Assembly (NCBI RefSeq): GCF_025854335.1
Contig: NZ_CP107716.1
Span: 861,001-925,000, forward strand
Direction of reading: 5' to 3'
DNA: 64,000 nucleotides
Origin: Pelagibacterium flavum
Lineage (GTDB): Bacteria > Pseudomonadota > Alphaproteobacteria > Rhizobiales > Devosiaceae
A model generated the notes under the pieces. That model saw only the letters and a program-made list of their open reading frames with translations. It was not told the origin of the DNA and made no database searches. The position numbers and the translations under genes are program-made. Positions 8,976-17,578 of this stretch are shown here, in pieces. Positions within the stretch are counted from its first letter, which is position 1, and every line of letters starts with the position of its first letter.

Positions 8976-9887
8976 TCACACAGCGCCGGCTTCGAGCGGG
9001 TCGGGACTGCCGACCGGTTCGCTTTGCGGGGTCGGCTCGGGCGGATAGCCGTTGATGACGAGATCGAGAATTTCGGCGTCACGCATGCCGCGCAGATTGA
9101 GATGGTCGGCGTTTTCGACCGACATGAAAACCCCGTGCGGGGCGAGGGCGAACAGGCGGCGGCCAAGAAAGGCCGGCACGACGGTATCGCGTTCACCATG
9201 GATGATGACGATGGTATCGGCCTGGCTTCCCGCAATGCGGCGCGAGGAAAAGAAGGTGTCATGCACCAATTGTCCCGGCAGAAACGGCATGGTGGCCGCG
9301 ACGACGTCAGGCAGTGAAGAAAAGGGCGCTTCAAGAACAAGGGCCTGGCTCGGATAGCGTTCGGACATGGCAACGGCGACACCGGTTCCCAACGAATGGC
9401 CGATAAAGACCAGCCGGCTGCCGGGTGCGTGGGTGCGCGCATAGTCGATGGCCGCCTCGGCGTCGAGCAACAAGCCCTCTTCGCTCGGCGTTCCCGTCGA
9501 GCCCGGATATCCGCGATAGGCAAAGGAAAGGACGCCAAAGCCGGCGCCGGCCCATGGCGCACTGCCAAAACGTACCGCCTGGGGCTCAGGTACGCTGCCA
9601 TTGCCGTGGAATGCAACGATCATCGGGGCGCCTTCCAGCGGAGGCTTGAAATAGGCTTTGAGCCTTTCGCCATCGGCGGTCTCGAGCGTTACGCGTTCGA
9701 AATCGGGACCAACCATGGCGGCAAAGGGCAGCGCGTTTACAAAGCGGCGGGGGAAGACCATCTCGCGCTGGAAGGTGTAGGCAACAGCCACAACCAGCAG
9801 GTAGAGGATCAGGGAGGCAAGCACGAGGCCGCCGACAAGGCGCAGGGTCGTCTGGTTCATCCAGCCTTCAATCAAGATATCGATCAT
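8976..9887 (-). CDS. Membrane-anchored alpha/beta hydrolase
   Basis: A 303-aa serine hydrolase of the BEM46/YfhR-like type. One hydrophobic helix at about 14-38 anchors it. AFHGNG at 92-97 is the oxyanion motif, GHSLG gives Ser165, HGERD gives Asp234 and NADH gives His262. The C-terminal 25 residues are Pro/Glu-rich and probably unstructured. It shares its layout with the hydrolase at 107-913, so the two are likely paralogues. Substrate unknown; no operon partners. Confidence 0.85.
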   Translation of the reverse strand: MIDILIEGWMNQTTLRLVGGLVLASLILYLLVVAVAYTFQREMVFPRRFVNALPFAAMVGPDFERVTLETADGERLKAYFKPPLEGAPMIVAFHGNGSVPEPQAVRFGSAPWAGAGFGVLSFAYRGYPGSTGTPSEEGLLLDAEAAIDYARTHAPGSRLVFIGHSLGTGVAVAMSERYPSQALVLEAPFSSLPDVVAATMPFLPGQLVHDTFFSSRRIAGSQADTIVIIHGERDTVVPAFLGRRLFALAPHGVFMSVENADHLNLRGMRDAEILDLVINGYPPEPTPQSEPVGSPDPLEAGAV

Positions 9888-9988
9888 ACCGGTCGCGCCC
9901 CCGGACGCTCAAAATCGACACAAGAGAGGTTTCTGGCAAGTGTGGTTGCGATGTTTGACGCAATCGTGACCGATCCGTTGCCAAACCG

Positions 9989-11008
9989 TCACAAGGGGCT
10001 GCGCTCGTGGTCGCCGACCATCAGGACGATCTTGCCGTAGTGGTCGGGCGCTTCCATGGCGCGGTGGGCGTCGGCGGCGCTTTCGAGGGGGAAGGTCATG
10101 ATGTGGGGGGGAATGATCGTGCCTGCTTCGATGGCCGGCCAGATCCTGGCCCGGAGCGCCTGGGCAAACCGGGCCTTGGTCGCTGCCGATTGGGGGCGCA
10201 GGGTCGATCCCGACACGGTAAGGGCGTTCATCAGAATCAGGCCGAGATTGATTTCCGCCTTCGCGCCGCCCCTTATCGCCAGTTGAATGATGTGGCCACC
10301 ATAGGCGCAGGCCTTTAGATTGCGGTTGGCATAGTCGCCGCCGATGATGTCGATGACGATGTCGGCGCCCCGGCCTTCCGTCAGGGCTCTGGTGCGCTCG
10401 ACGAAATCCTCGCTGGTGTAATCGATGGTATGGGCTGCGCCCATGGCGCGGGCGTACTCGGCCTTTTGCCCGCTCGAGATCGTTGCGATGGCCGTCGCGC
10501 CGAAAAGGCGGCACAGCTGGATGGCACTGGCGCCGATACCGCCCGAGCCGCCATGAACGAGGACGGTCTGACCGGTTGTCAGTCCAGCCCGTTCAATAAG
10601 TGTCTGTTGCAGGGTGAAAAAGGTCTCGGGCAACGTTGCCGCTTCGATGTGCGACCAATTCTTGGGTTTGGGCAGCACCTGTCCGGCGGGCACGGCGACA
10701 TAGGCGGCATAGCCGCCACCGTTGCACAGCGCCACAACCTCATCGCCGGGCGCAAAGCGCGTTTCGCCCTCGCCCAGCGCCGCGATGATGCCGGAGACCT
10801 CAAGGCCGGGGAGCGGTGAAGAATCTGCGGGGGGTGGATAGGCGCCCTGCCTCTGGGAGATGTCGGGGCCGTTCACTCCCGCCGCGCAGACGGCAATCAG
10901 GACTTCGCCCGGCCCGGGCTTTGGCGTAGGGGCAATTGTGGGCGTGAGAACCTCGGGGCCGCCCGGCGCCGAAATCTCGATCGCCCGCATCTGGTCTGGA
11001 ATAGTCAT
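9989..11008 (-). CDS. Zinc-independent quinone oxidoreductase (MDR superfamily, PIG3-like)
   Basis: NAD(P)H-dependent reductase of the medium-chain dehydrogenase/reductase superfamily, 339 aa. It has the GroES-like N-terminal half (MRAIEISAPGGPEVL; GVNGPDISQRQG near 44-55) and the Rossmann signature HGGSGGIGASAIQL at about 152-165. It lacks the catalytic-zinc ligands of alcohol dehydrogenases, which fits the quinone reductase/TP53I3 branch. Starts at 11008 and 11017 (three residues longer) are both possible. It is divergent from the DUF1192 gene 57 bases away, so a shared promoter region is likely. Confidence 0.85.
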   Translation of the reverse strand: MTIPDQMRAIEISAPGGPEVLTPTIAPTPKPGPGEVLIAVCAAGVNGPDISQRQGAYPPPADSSPLPGLEVSGIIAALGEGETRFAPGDEVVALCNGGGYAAYVAVPAGQVLPKPKNWSHIEAATLPETFFTLQQTLIERAGLTTGQTVLVHGGSGGIGASAIQLCRLFGATAIATISSGQKAEYARAMGAAHTIDYTSEDFVERTRALTEGRGADIVIDIIGGDYANRNLKACAYGGHIIQLAIRGGAKAEINLGLILMNALTVSGSTLRPQSAATKARFAQALRARIWPAIEAGTIIPPHIMTFPLESAADAHRAMEAPDHYGKIVLMVGDHERSPL

Positions 11009-11065
11009 GGACGCCATCTTAATCGCGCGCCAGAATGGGCCAAGAGCAAATTTGAGGAGATCAGC

Positions 11066-11248
11066 ATGGAAGACGATGTCGTACGCCGCATGCCGGTCCA
11101 TGAGGTCGGTATGCCCCTCGAGGCGCTGTCGGTCGATGAACTTCAAGACCGCATCGAAATTCTCAAGGCGGAAATTGCCCGATTGGAAACGGCGATCGAA
11201 ACCAAGAACGCCAGCCGCAACGCGGCCGATGCTGTGTTCAAGTTCTGA
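11066..11248 (+). CDS. DUF1192 domain protein
   Basis: A 60-aa protein of a family restricted to Alphaproteobacteria, function unknown. It has the typical PLEALSVDELQDRIEILKAEIARLE coiled-coil core and ends in DAVFKF. A GAGGAGA ribosome-binding site lies 6-8 bases before the ATG. The gene is divergent from the quinone oxidoreductase. Confidence 0.85.
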   Translation: MEDDVVRRMPVHEVGMPLEALSVDELQDRIEILKAEIARLETAIETKNASRNAADAVFKF

Positions 11249-11597
11249 GCCTGCGTGTCGCCAGCCGACCGTGTCGTTGCGGCGACAAGCGATCGTCACT
11301 TGCCGGTAAGGTTAAAAAAGCGAGTCTCGTTAAGTAAAATTTTACGAGTCCGGTTTAGGTTTTCATTATCCAGCTTGCGCTGGAGTTTTTCAGAGCGGTT
11401 CCTTCCCTCTGTTTGACGCCTCCCTGTTAACTTTCGAGAGCCGTTTGCTTGACGGCTCTTTTTTCTTTTCTGGGGCAGGGCGTGCCTGAACCGGATTGCG
11501 TTAAGGCTAGTTGCAACTCGCCGGCGGCCCGTGATGACGGGAGGCCGAAAAGCGCATAGAATGCGCTCCAATTATCCGCTGTGATCGAGGAGTGCCC
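11249..11597 (+). other. 349-bp non-coding region with two hairpins; possible small RNA
   Basis: No convincing gene. It contains a perfect palindrome GTAAAATTTTAC (11333-11344), a small hairpin CCAGC-TTGC-GCTGG followed by AGTTTTT (11370-11390), and a stronger intrinsic terminator (11438-11458 plus T tract). The terminator is about 190 bases from the nearest gene. The segment between the hairpins is pyrimidine-rich (CCTTCCCTC, GCCTCCCTG), as in some alphaproteobacterial trans-acting sRNAs. Whether it is transcribed on its own cannot be told from sequence. Confidence 0.35.
11436..11470 (+). terminator. Intrinsic terminator with no gene immediately upstream
   Basis: GAGCCGT (11438-11444) pairs with ACGGCTC (11452-11458) across a 7-base loop, followed by TTTTTTCTTTT. 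It ends either a long DUF1192 3' UTR or a separate small RNA. Confidence 0.7.
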
Positions 11598-12116
11598 GTG
11601 GACGAGATGAAGTCCCCCAGCGATGCCGTTGCATTGACACCCAGGCTGCTGACGTCGGGAGGATTCGATCTTCTCTATCGCGAGGGCATGGGCCTGATCG
11701 AGGAGGTGGCGGCCTATCTCGATGGCGAAGGCCGGGGCGAAAGCAAGGCGCTGAGCCGGGATGCAGCTTTTATCTATGCCACCGAGAGCATGCGACTCAC
11801 CACGCGGCTCATGCAGCTTGCTTCATGGTTGTTGCTGCAGCGCGCCGTCAACGAGGGCGAGATTTCGCCCGAGCAGGCGCGCAGCGAAAAATCCAAGGTC
11901 AAGTTCTCGGCCCTTCCCTCGGATCGGGGCGGTCCGGGCTGGGACGACATACCCGAAACCATGAAGGCCTATATCGCCAAGGGCGACCGCCTGTTCGAGC
12001 GTGTGGTGAAATTCGACCGTATCGAGCGCGGCGAGGAATTGCCTGCCGAACCGGAAGGGGAAAATGCACTTTCGGCGCAGATGGACCGGCTCAAGGCGGC
12101 GTTTGGCGGGCTCTGA
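11598..12116 (+). CDS. rcdA: RcdA-type protease adaptor (DUF1465)
   Basis: In Caulobacter RcdA (DUF1465) links CpdR and PopA to ClpXP for cell-cycle degradation of CtrA. This 172-aa protein has the family's helical core (FDLLYREGMGLIEEVAAYLDGEGR; ESMRLTTRLMQLASWLLLQRAV; a short disordered linker; then LFERVVKFDRIERGE) and a variable C-terminal tail. I chose the GTG at 11598 because GAGGAG lies 5 bases upstream. A GTG at 11592 would overlap that site. It is monocistronic with a terminator just downstream. Confidence 0.8.
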   Translation: MDEMKSPSDAVALTPRLLTSGGFDLLYREGMGLIEEVAAYLDGEGRGESKALSRDAAFIYATESMRLTTRLMQLASWLLLQRAVNEGEISPEQARSEKSKVKFSALPSDRGGPGWDDIPETMKAYIAKGDRLFERVVKFDRIERGEELPAEPEGENALSAQMDRLKAAFGGL

Positions 12117-12135
12117 TCTGCCCGAAAGACAGACA

Positions 12136-12168
12136 TAAAAAAGCCCGGCGCGATGGCCGGGCTTTTTA
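12136..12168 (+). terminator. Bidirectional terminator between rcdA and rpmE
   Basis: AAAAAGCCCGG pairs with CCGGGCTTTTT around a short loop, with A/T runs on both sides. It serves the converging genes rcdA (+) and rpmE (-). Confidence 0.88.
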
Positions 12169-12186
12169 TTGGCAAGGTCTTGGGTC

Positions 12187-12411
12187 TTACGAACCCAGGA
12201 TGCCCTTGAACTTTTCCTTGAAGCGCGACACGCGGCCGCCACGGTCGACGAGCTTGCCCTGACCGCCGGTCCAGGCCGGGTGGGTCGTGGGGTCGATGTC
12301 GAGGGTCAGCTTGTCGCCTTCCTTGCCGTAGGTCGAACGGGTCTTGTATTCGGTCCCGTCGGTCATCGCCACGGTGATGAAATGGTAGTCGGGGTGGATG
12401 TCTTTTTTCAT
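12187..12411 (-). CDS. rpmE: 50S ribosomal protein L31
   Basis: A 74-aa bL31 protein beginning [19 protein letters not shown], with the [19 protein letters not shown]...F signature. It lacks the CxxC zinc pairs, so it is the zinc-independent alphaproteobacterial form. It is alone between rcdA and the ABC exporter, divergent from the latter across 187 bases. Confidence 0.94.
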   Translation of the reverse strand: MKKDIHPDYHFITVAMTDGTEYKTRSTYGKEGDKLTLDIDPTTHPAWTGGQGKLVDRGGRVSRFKEKFKGILGS

Positions 12412-12598
12412 GTGTCTCGGGCCCTAAATCAAACGGGCGCTGCCGCGCCCGGACGAAACGTCTCGCAAATTCGTTGGCGGCCTTTTACAGAATGCAGCGC
12501 GTCAGCGCAAGGGGCGGCATGAAAGCGCATAAGTGGGCAAGCAAACTTGCCCCCGGGCTGGTCAGGGACTATCTAGGCGCAAACAGGAATAGCCCGAT

Positions 12599-14434
12599 AT
12601 GTCGGAAACCGCTGCCAAATCCGCCCCAACCGACGCCGAAAGCGAGGTGCCTCGGTTAAAGGCGGGTGCTCAACCCTCCTCGCTCCAGCCATTGAGCCGA
12701 TTGCTGCCCTATCTGGGGCGCTATCCTTTGCGCCTTGTGCTGACGCTGGCCTTTCTGCTGATTGCAGCGATCGCCTCGCTTTCGATTCCCTATTTTGCCG
12801 GCAGCTTTATCGATGAAGGGTTCGTCACCGAAAATTTCGAGGTCGTTTCGTCCTATGCCTGGCTGATCATCGTCATCGGCGCGGTCATGGCGATTTCGGC
12901 CGGGGCGCGGTTTTACCTGATCTCGGTGATCGGGGAACGGGTTATCGCCGATCTGCGTCAGGACGTCTTCAACCATCTGCTCACACTCGACGCGACGTTT
13001 TTCGACGTTAACCGGGTGGGGGAATTGACCTCACGGCTCAATGCCGATGTTGCGGTGATCCGCAGCGCGGTGGGGTCGTCGGCGTCGTTGGCCCTGCGGT
13101 CGCTGATCCTGATGGTCGGCGCGCTGTTCATGATGTTCTTGACTAATTTCCAGCTGGCGCTGGGCGTCATTGTCGTCATCCCCATAATCGTCTTCCCGCT
13201 CGTTGCCATGGGGCGGCGCATGAAGAAGGTTTCGCGGGTGACCCAGGACACGCTGGCCGACCTTTCGGCCATGGTCACAGAGACATTGTCTTCGGTCAAA
13301 ACCGTCAAATCCTTCGTGCAGGAGGAAAGCCAGCAGCAGCTTTTCCAGGGATATGCCGAAACCACCTACCGGGCCGAACTCAAACGGCTCCTGACCCGCT
13401 CGCTGCTCATCGGCATCGTGATGTTTGTGACCATGTCGGCGCTGGTCGTTTTGGTCTGGCTGGGCAGCCAGGCGGTGTTTGCCGGGATGATCAGCGTGGG
13501 GGAGGTCGTCCAGTTCGCCATCTATGCGGTGATCGCGACCAGTGCGCTGACCAATATGAGCGATCTGTTCGGCACTCTGCAGCAGGTTTCGGGAGCAACC
13601 GAGCGGCTGATCGAATTGCTCGATACACGTTCGAGCCTGCCTATCCGCCCCGATCCGGTGGCCATGCCCGTGCCGCCACTGGGGAAAGTGGCGTTCGAGA
13701 CTGTCGATTTCTCTTATATGACGCGCGACGATGCACCGATCCTGTCCCAGCTTTCCTTTGCAGTCGAGCCGGGTGAGACGGTTGCGCTGGTGGGGGCCTC
13801 GGGGGCGGGAAAATCGACCGTGTTCGCGCTCTTGCAGCGGTTCTATGACGTCAATTCCGGTCGCATTGTTGTCGATGGTGTCGATGTCCGCGATGCCAAC
13901 CCCGCCGACCTGCGCCAACGGTTTGCCTCGGTCGATCAGGAGCCTGTGATCTTTGCCGGCTCGATTGCCGACAACATCCGCTTTGCCAAACCCGACGCGA
14001 CCATGGAGGAAATCCGCACCGCCGCCGACGCGGCGCTGGTGACGGGGTTTGTCGAAGATCTTCCGAAGGGTTTCGATACGCTGGTGGGCGAGCGTGGCGT
14101 CATGCTTTCGGGCGGACAGAAACAGCGCGTGGCGATCGCCCGGGCGCTGCTCAAGGACGCGCCGATCCTGCTGCTCGACGAAGCGACCAGCGCGCTCGAT
14201 GCGCAAAGCGAGCACCTCGTGCAAAAGGCCCTCGAACGTCTGATGGAGGGACGAACCACGCTGGTTATTGCCCACCGGCTTGCAACCATCCGTAATGCGG
14301 ACCGCATCCTGGTGCTCGAAAAAGGCCAGTTGATCGACGAGGGTACGCACGACCAACTGGTCAAGAAAGGCGGGCGCTATGCCGAACTGGCAAAGCTGCA
14401 ATTCCGCTTGAACGACAAGGCGCTGGCGGGCTAG
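12599..14434 (+). CDS. ABC exporter with fused membrane and ATPase domains
   Basis: A 611-aa half-transporter of the MsbA/BmrA type, expected to act as a dimer in the inner membrane. Six membrane helices span about 45-330. The ATPase has Walker A GASGAGKST at 399-407, signature LSGGQ at 503-507, Walker B ILLLDE at 523-528 and the switch His559. Substrate is not readable; lipids or peptides are typical. The start at 12599 has a weak ribosome-binding site (CAGGA, about 10 bases). The gene converges with the OmpA-like gene, only 25 bases away. Confidence 0.92.
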   Translation: MSETAAKSAPTDAESEVPRLKAGAQPSSLQPLSRLLPYLGRYPLRLVLTLAFLLIAAIASLSIPYFAGSFIDEGFVTENFEVVSSYAWLIIVIGAVMAISAGARFYLISVIGERVIADLRQDVFNHLLTLDATFFDVNRVGELTSRLNADVAVIRSAVGSSASLALRSLILMVGALFMMFLTNFQLALGVIVVIPIIVFPLVAMGRRMKKVSRVTQDTLADLSAMVTETLSSVKTVKSFVQEESQQQLFQGYAETTYRAELKRLLTRSLLIGIVMFVTMSALVVLVWLGSQAVFAGMISVGEVVQFAIYAVIATSALTNMSDLFGTLQQVSGATERLIELLDTRSSLPIRPDPVAMPVPPLGKVAFETVDFSYMTRDDAPILSQLSFAVEPGETVALVGASGAGKSTVFALLQRFYDVNSGRIVVDGVDVRDANPADLRQRFASVDQEPVIFAGSIADNIRFAKPDATMEEIRTAADAALVTGFVEDLPKGFDTLVGERGVMLSGGQKQRVAIARALLKDAPILLLDEATSALDAQSEHLVQKALERLMEGRTTLVIAHRLATIRNADRILVLEKGQLIDEGTHDQLVKKGGRYAELAKLQFRLNDKALAG

Positions 14435-14459
14435 GCGCCGTGCGGTCCGTAAGGCCGGG

Positions 14460-15488
14460 TCAAGCTTCCGTAAGTTTGAACTCGATGCGCCGATTGCGGC
14501 GATAGGCCTCTTCAGTGTCGGCAGGGTCGAGAGGTGCGTATTCTCCGAACCCGGCAGCCAGCAGCCGATTGGGCGACACGCCCTGTTCGACGAGCAGCTT
14601 GGCGACCGAGATGGCGCGCGCCGCTGAAAGCTCCCAGTTTGAAGGGAATTGCGGCGTCGAGATCGGGCGCCGGTCTGTATGCCCGTCGATGCGCAGCACC
14701 CAGGGGATATCGGCGGGGATTTCGTTTTCCAGTTCCAGTATCGCATCGGCCAGTGCCGTGATCTGGGATTGACCCTCGGCGGAAATCTGGGCCTGACCCG
14801 CGTCAAACAGAACTTCGGACTGAAACACGAAACGGTCGCCAACCACCTGAACGTCCGAACGGCCCTCGAGGATTTCGCGCAGACGGCCAAAGAAATCCGA
14901 GCGATAGCGGGAAAGGTCCTGCACGCGCTGGGCGAGGGCCAGATTGAGGCGGCGGCCCAGATCGGCGATCTGGGTCCGGCTTTCGGTGTCGCGCAATTCC
15001 GATGCCTCAAGCGCCGCTTCGAGCGCGCCGATCTGCTGGCGCAGCGCCGCAAGTTGCTGGTTGAGCAGCGCCACCTGTGCCTGGGCTTCCGAGGACAGCT
15101 CGCGCTCTTCGGATAGCTCGGTTTCGAGCCCTGCTATGGTTGAATCATAGTCGGAGATGCCCTCACCAAGTCCGGCCAATTCGCTTTGCAGACTGTCGCG
15201 CTCGGCTTCGACGCCGGCAAGCGTTGCAGAGAGCGAGGAAATGGAAAGCTCTAGTTCTTCGGAATTGGCGCGCTCGAGTTGGAGAAGTTCGGTCAACTCG
15301 GCGATCTGGGCGTTGAGCCGGGACAGCGCGGTGTCACGGCCAAGAATTTCCTGATTGAGGAAAAACTGGGCGATCATGAACAGCGAGAGCAGAAAGATGA
15401 TGACCAGCAGAAGGCTCGACAGGGCGTCGACATAGCCAGGCCAGTAGCTGGGGCGTTCAGCAGAAGAGCGTCCGCGGACGAGTGCCAT
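14460..15488 (-). CDS. OmpA/MotB-type peptidoglycan-binding protein
   Basis: A 342-aa inner-membrane protein. The N-terminal helix (about 20-43) is preceded by WPGYVD, and Asp21 sits where MotB proteins keep their proton-carrying Asp. Residues about 55-165 are a long Glu/Leu/Ala coiled coil. The C-terminal OmpA domain (about 205-342) has VLFDAGQAQIS, IDGHTDRRPI and the RRIEFKL ending. It follows the MotA/ExbB-like gene by 12 bases. The two probably form a proton-driven complex reaching the cell wall, but no flagellar genes are present, so a non-motility role is likely. Confidence 0.85.
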   Translation of the reverse strand: MALVRGRSSAERPSYWPGYVDALSSLLLVIIFLLSLFMIAQFFLNQEILGRDTALSRLNAQIAELTELLQLERANSEELELSISSLSATLAGVEAERDSLQSELAGLGEGISDYDSTIAGLETELSEERELSSEAQAQVALLNQQLAALRQQIGALEAALEASELRDTESRTQIADLGRRLNLALAQRVQDLSRYRSDFFGRLREILEGRSDVQVVGDRFVFQSEVLFDAGQAQISAEGQSQITALADAILELENEIPADIPWVLRIDGHTDRRPISTPQFPSNWELSAARAISVAKLLVEQGVSPNRLLAAGFGEYAPLDPADTEEAYRRNRRIEFKLTEA

Positions 15489-15500
15489 GGGCGAGGGGTC

Positions 15501-16505
15501 CTAGTTCTGGCCGTCGCGGGGACGGTCATTGTCCTGCAGCAGGGTGTCGATAAGCGACGTCAGGCGTTTGTTGACCTCGGCCTGTTCGGAGATGTGGGCG
15601 CGCAGATCTTCCTGTTCTGCCCTAATATGCTTGACCAGCCCATCGATGCCCTTGGCCAGTTCGGCCATGGCGCGAATGGCGTTCTGGGAAGAGTTCTGAG
15701 TCTGCATGGTCGCGCCAAGCCGCTCGAACATCTGCTGCATTTCGGGGCCCGAAACACCGAAATTGTTGGCCTGCATTGTGGCGATGGGATGGTCGAGCTC
15801 GGTCATCGAACTCATCCAGTCCTCAAGATCGGTGTAGAACGCGTTCTGGGCCTGGCCGGCCTGCAGGTCGAGAAAGCCAAGTACCAACGATCCCGACAGG
15901 CCGAACAGCGAGGATGCGAAGGCGATGGACATGCCGCCCAGCGGGGCCTCGAGTCCATCTTTTAGGTTGCCGAAAATGTTGGTGGTATCGCCCGAGGTAA
16001 CGTCGAGGTTTTGAATCACGCCTGACACGGCGCCCACAGTCTGGAGCAAGCCGTAGAACGTTCCGAGCAGACCCAGGAAGACGAGCAGACCGGTAAGATA
16101 GCGAGCAGTATCCTTGGCCTCGTCAAGACGTATGCCCACCGAATCGAGGATGGAGCGCATGGAGGCGGGGGTAATGACCGTTTCGCCGAGCTTGTCGCGC
16201 ATGATGGCGGCGACGGGGGCGAGCAGGACGGGCGCACGCCGGAGTTGGCCCGCATTGCCTTCCTGAAGCGAATTGACCCAATTGACCTCGGGGAACAGGC
16301 GGATCACTTGCCGGAACGAGAGGATGATGCCCACCAGCAAAACGAACAGAATCATGCCGTTGATGAACGGGTTGGACCAGAACGCGTCTAGCAACTGGGG
16401 GAGCAGGATGATCGCCACCATCGCCACCAGGACGAGGAAGATGACCATCTTGATGAGATAGACCAGAGGATTGGCGAGGCGATACGGGTCGTATGATTGC
16501 GTCAT
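15501..16505 (-). CDS. MotA/TolQ/ExbB-family proton channel protein
   Basis: A 334-aa membrane protein with paired N-terminal helices (about 15-75) and a second pair flanking the cytoplasmic region (about 130-210: TGLLVFLGLLGTFYGLLQTVGAV and GGMSIAFASSLFGLSGSLVLGFL). These are the signatures of the channel subunit in MotA/ExbB/TolQ systems. The C-terminal 100 residues are a soluble helical tail. The ATG at 16505 has AGGAG about 10 bases upstream; the TTG at 16538 would overlap that site. It is the first gene of a pair with the OmpA-like protein. Confidence 0.85.
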   Translation of the reverse strand: MTQSYDPYRLANPLVYLIKMVIFLVLVAMVAIILLPQLLDAFWSNPFINGMILFVLLVGIILSFRQVIRLFPEVNWVNSLQEGNAGQLRRAPVLLAPVAAIMRDKLGETVITPASMRSILDSVGIRLDEAKDTARYLTGLLVFLGLLGTFYGLLQTVGAVSGVIQNLDVTSGDTTNIFGNLKDGLEAPLGGMSIAFASSLFGLSGSLVLGFLDLQAGQAQNAFYTDLEDWMSSMTELDHPIATMQANNFGVSGPEMQQMFERLGATMQTQNSSQNAIRAMAELAKGIDGLVKHIRAEQEDLRAHISEQAEVNKRLTSLIDTLLQDNDRPRDGQN

Positions 16506-16650
16506 AAAGGGCCGGCTCCTGGCAGCGCTACCGGTCAAACGACCAGTGGCGTGTCAAATTTGCGCCAGCTTAGTCAGACCATAGTGACCTGACAATGACT
16601 TGAGGTGTGGTTAAGGAAAAGTAACCGTCACCGGGGAAACCCCAAAACTG

Positions 16651-17442
16651 CTATTTAACCGCCTGGATGGCCTTGAGCAGTTCGCGCTGGATCGGCTCGT
16701 TGCCAGCAACCACTTCACCTTTCGCAACCGCGTCGTTGCCACCGGCAAAGTCGGTGAGGAATCCGCCGGCTTCCTTGACCAGCAACAGGCCCGGCGCCAC
16801 GTCCCAGGGCTTCAGGCCCGCTTCCCAGACCCCATCGAACCGGCCGGCGGCCAGCCAGGCGAGGTCCATCGAGATCGAGCCGGAGCGCCGAATGCCGGAA
16901 ACGGCGGGCGTGATATGCGCAAGCTGGCGCAGTTGCAGGGCGTCGAGCGCCCGGCCTTGCGAATTGATGCCGGTGCACATGAGCGCTTCGGACAGATGCT
17001 TGCGGCCCGCAACCCGCAGGCGGCGGTTGTTGAGCCAGGCGCCATTACCCTTTTCGGCGGTGAACAACTCGTCCATCACCGGATTATAGATGACCGAGGA
17101 GACGATCTCGCCATTGCGTTCGAGCGCGATGCAAACGGCAAAAATGGGGACGCCGTGCAGAAAATTGGTCGTGCCGTCGATGGGGTCGATGATCCAGCGG
17201 TGCATGCCGTCGGTGCCCTTGATCTCCCCGCCTTCTTCCATGAGGAAGGAATAGGTGGGGCGGGCCTTCATCAACTCGTCCATGACGACCTTTTCGGCGC
17301 GCTTGTCGGCGACCGAAACATAATCGGCCGGACCCTTGCGCGAGACCTGCAGGTTTTCGACCTCGCCGAAATCGCGGATCAGGCCCTTGCCGGCCTTGAG
17401 AGCCGTGTTGACCATGATGTTCATCAGCGCTGAGCGAGCCAT
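16651..17442 (-). CDS. suhB: Inositol monophosphatase family phosphatase (SuhB-like)
   Basis: Mg-dependent phosphatase of 263 aa. It shows the metal-binding acidic pair in MEEGGE (69-70), motif A DPIDGTTNF at 86-94 and motif B KPWDVAPG in the C-terminal third. Inositol-1-phosphate is the classic substrate, but sugar phosphates or 3'-phosphoadenosine compounds are possible for the family. In enterobacteria SuhB also acts in rRNA antitermination. It lies 136 bases downstream of efp on the same strand, separated by a terminator hairpin. Confidence 0.9.
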   Translation of the reverse strand: MARSALMNIMVNTALKAGKGLIRDFGEVENLQVSRKGPADYVSVADKRAEKVVMDELMKARPTYSFLMEEGGEIKGTDGMHRWIIDPIDGTTNFLHGVPIFAVCIALERNGEIVSSVIYNPVMDELFTAEKGNGAWLNNRRLRVAGRKHLSEALMCTGINSQGRALDALQLRQLAHITPAVSGIRRSGSISMDLAWLAAGRFDGVWEAGLKPWDVAPGLLLVKEAGGFLTDFAGGNDAVAKGEVVAGNEPIQRELLKAIQAVK

Positions 17443-17523
17443 GGCGGTGTCCTTGTGCTTGCTTTTTGTTCCGGCCGGGAGGCGATTGTGCGGTGCTCTC
17501 TAGCACGCGGCGCCTTGCGGTCA

Positions 17524-17552
17524 AAGAAAACACCCTCCCCGGTGGGGGAGGG
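17524..17552 (-). terminator. Terminator of efp
   Basis: CCCTCCCC (17533-17540) pairs with GGGGAGGG (17545-17552). On the minus strand the hairpin is followed by TGTTTTCTTTG. It lies 27 bases after the efp stop. Confidence 0.75.
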
Positions 17553-17578
17553 CTATGAAAATACGAAGGTAAGTGAAG

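Noticed and set aside
13031..15052. 673-aa minus-strand frame over the ABC exporter and the OmpA-like gene
   Set aside because: It overlaps two genes with firm motifs and its translation has no recognisable domain or signal.
16606..16626. CtrA-like dyad near the MotA-like gene (GGTTA...TAACC)
   Set aside because: The spacing is six, not seven, and one half-site is TTAC, so it does not meet the CtrA pattern.
17443..17578. suhB RNA motif upstream of the IMPase gene
   Set aside because: The only structure is a simple hairpin with a T tract that fits a terminator for efp; I could not recognise the suhB motif.
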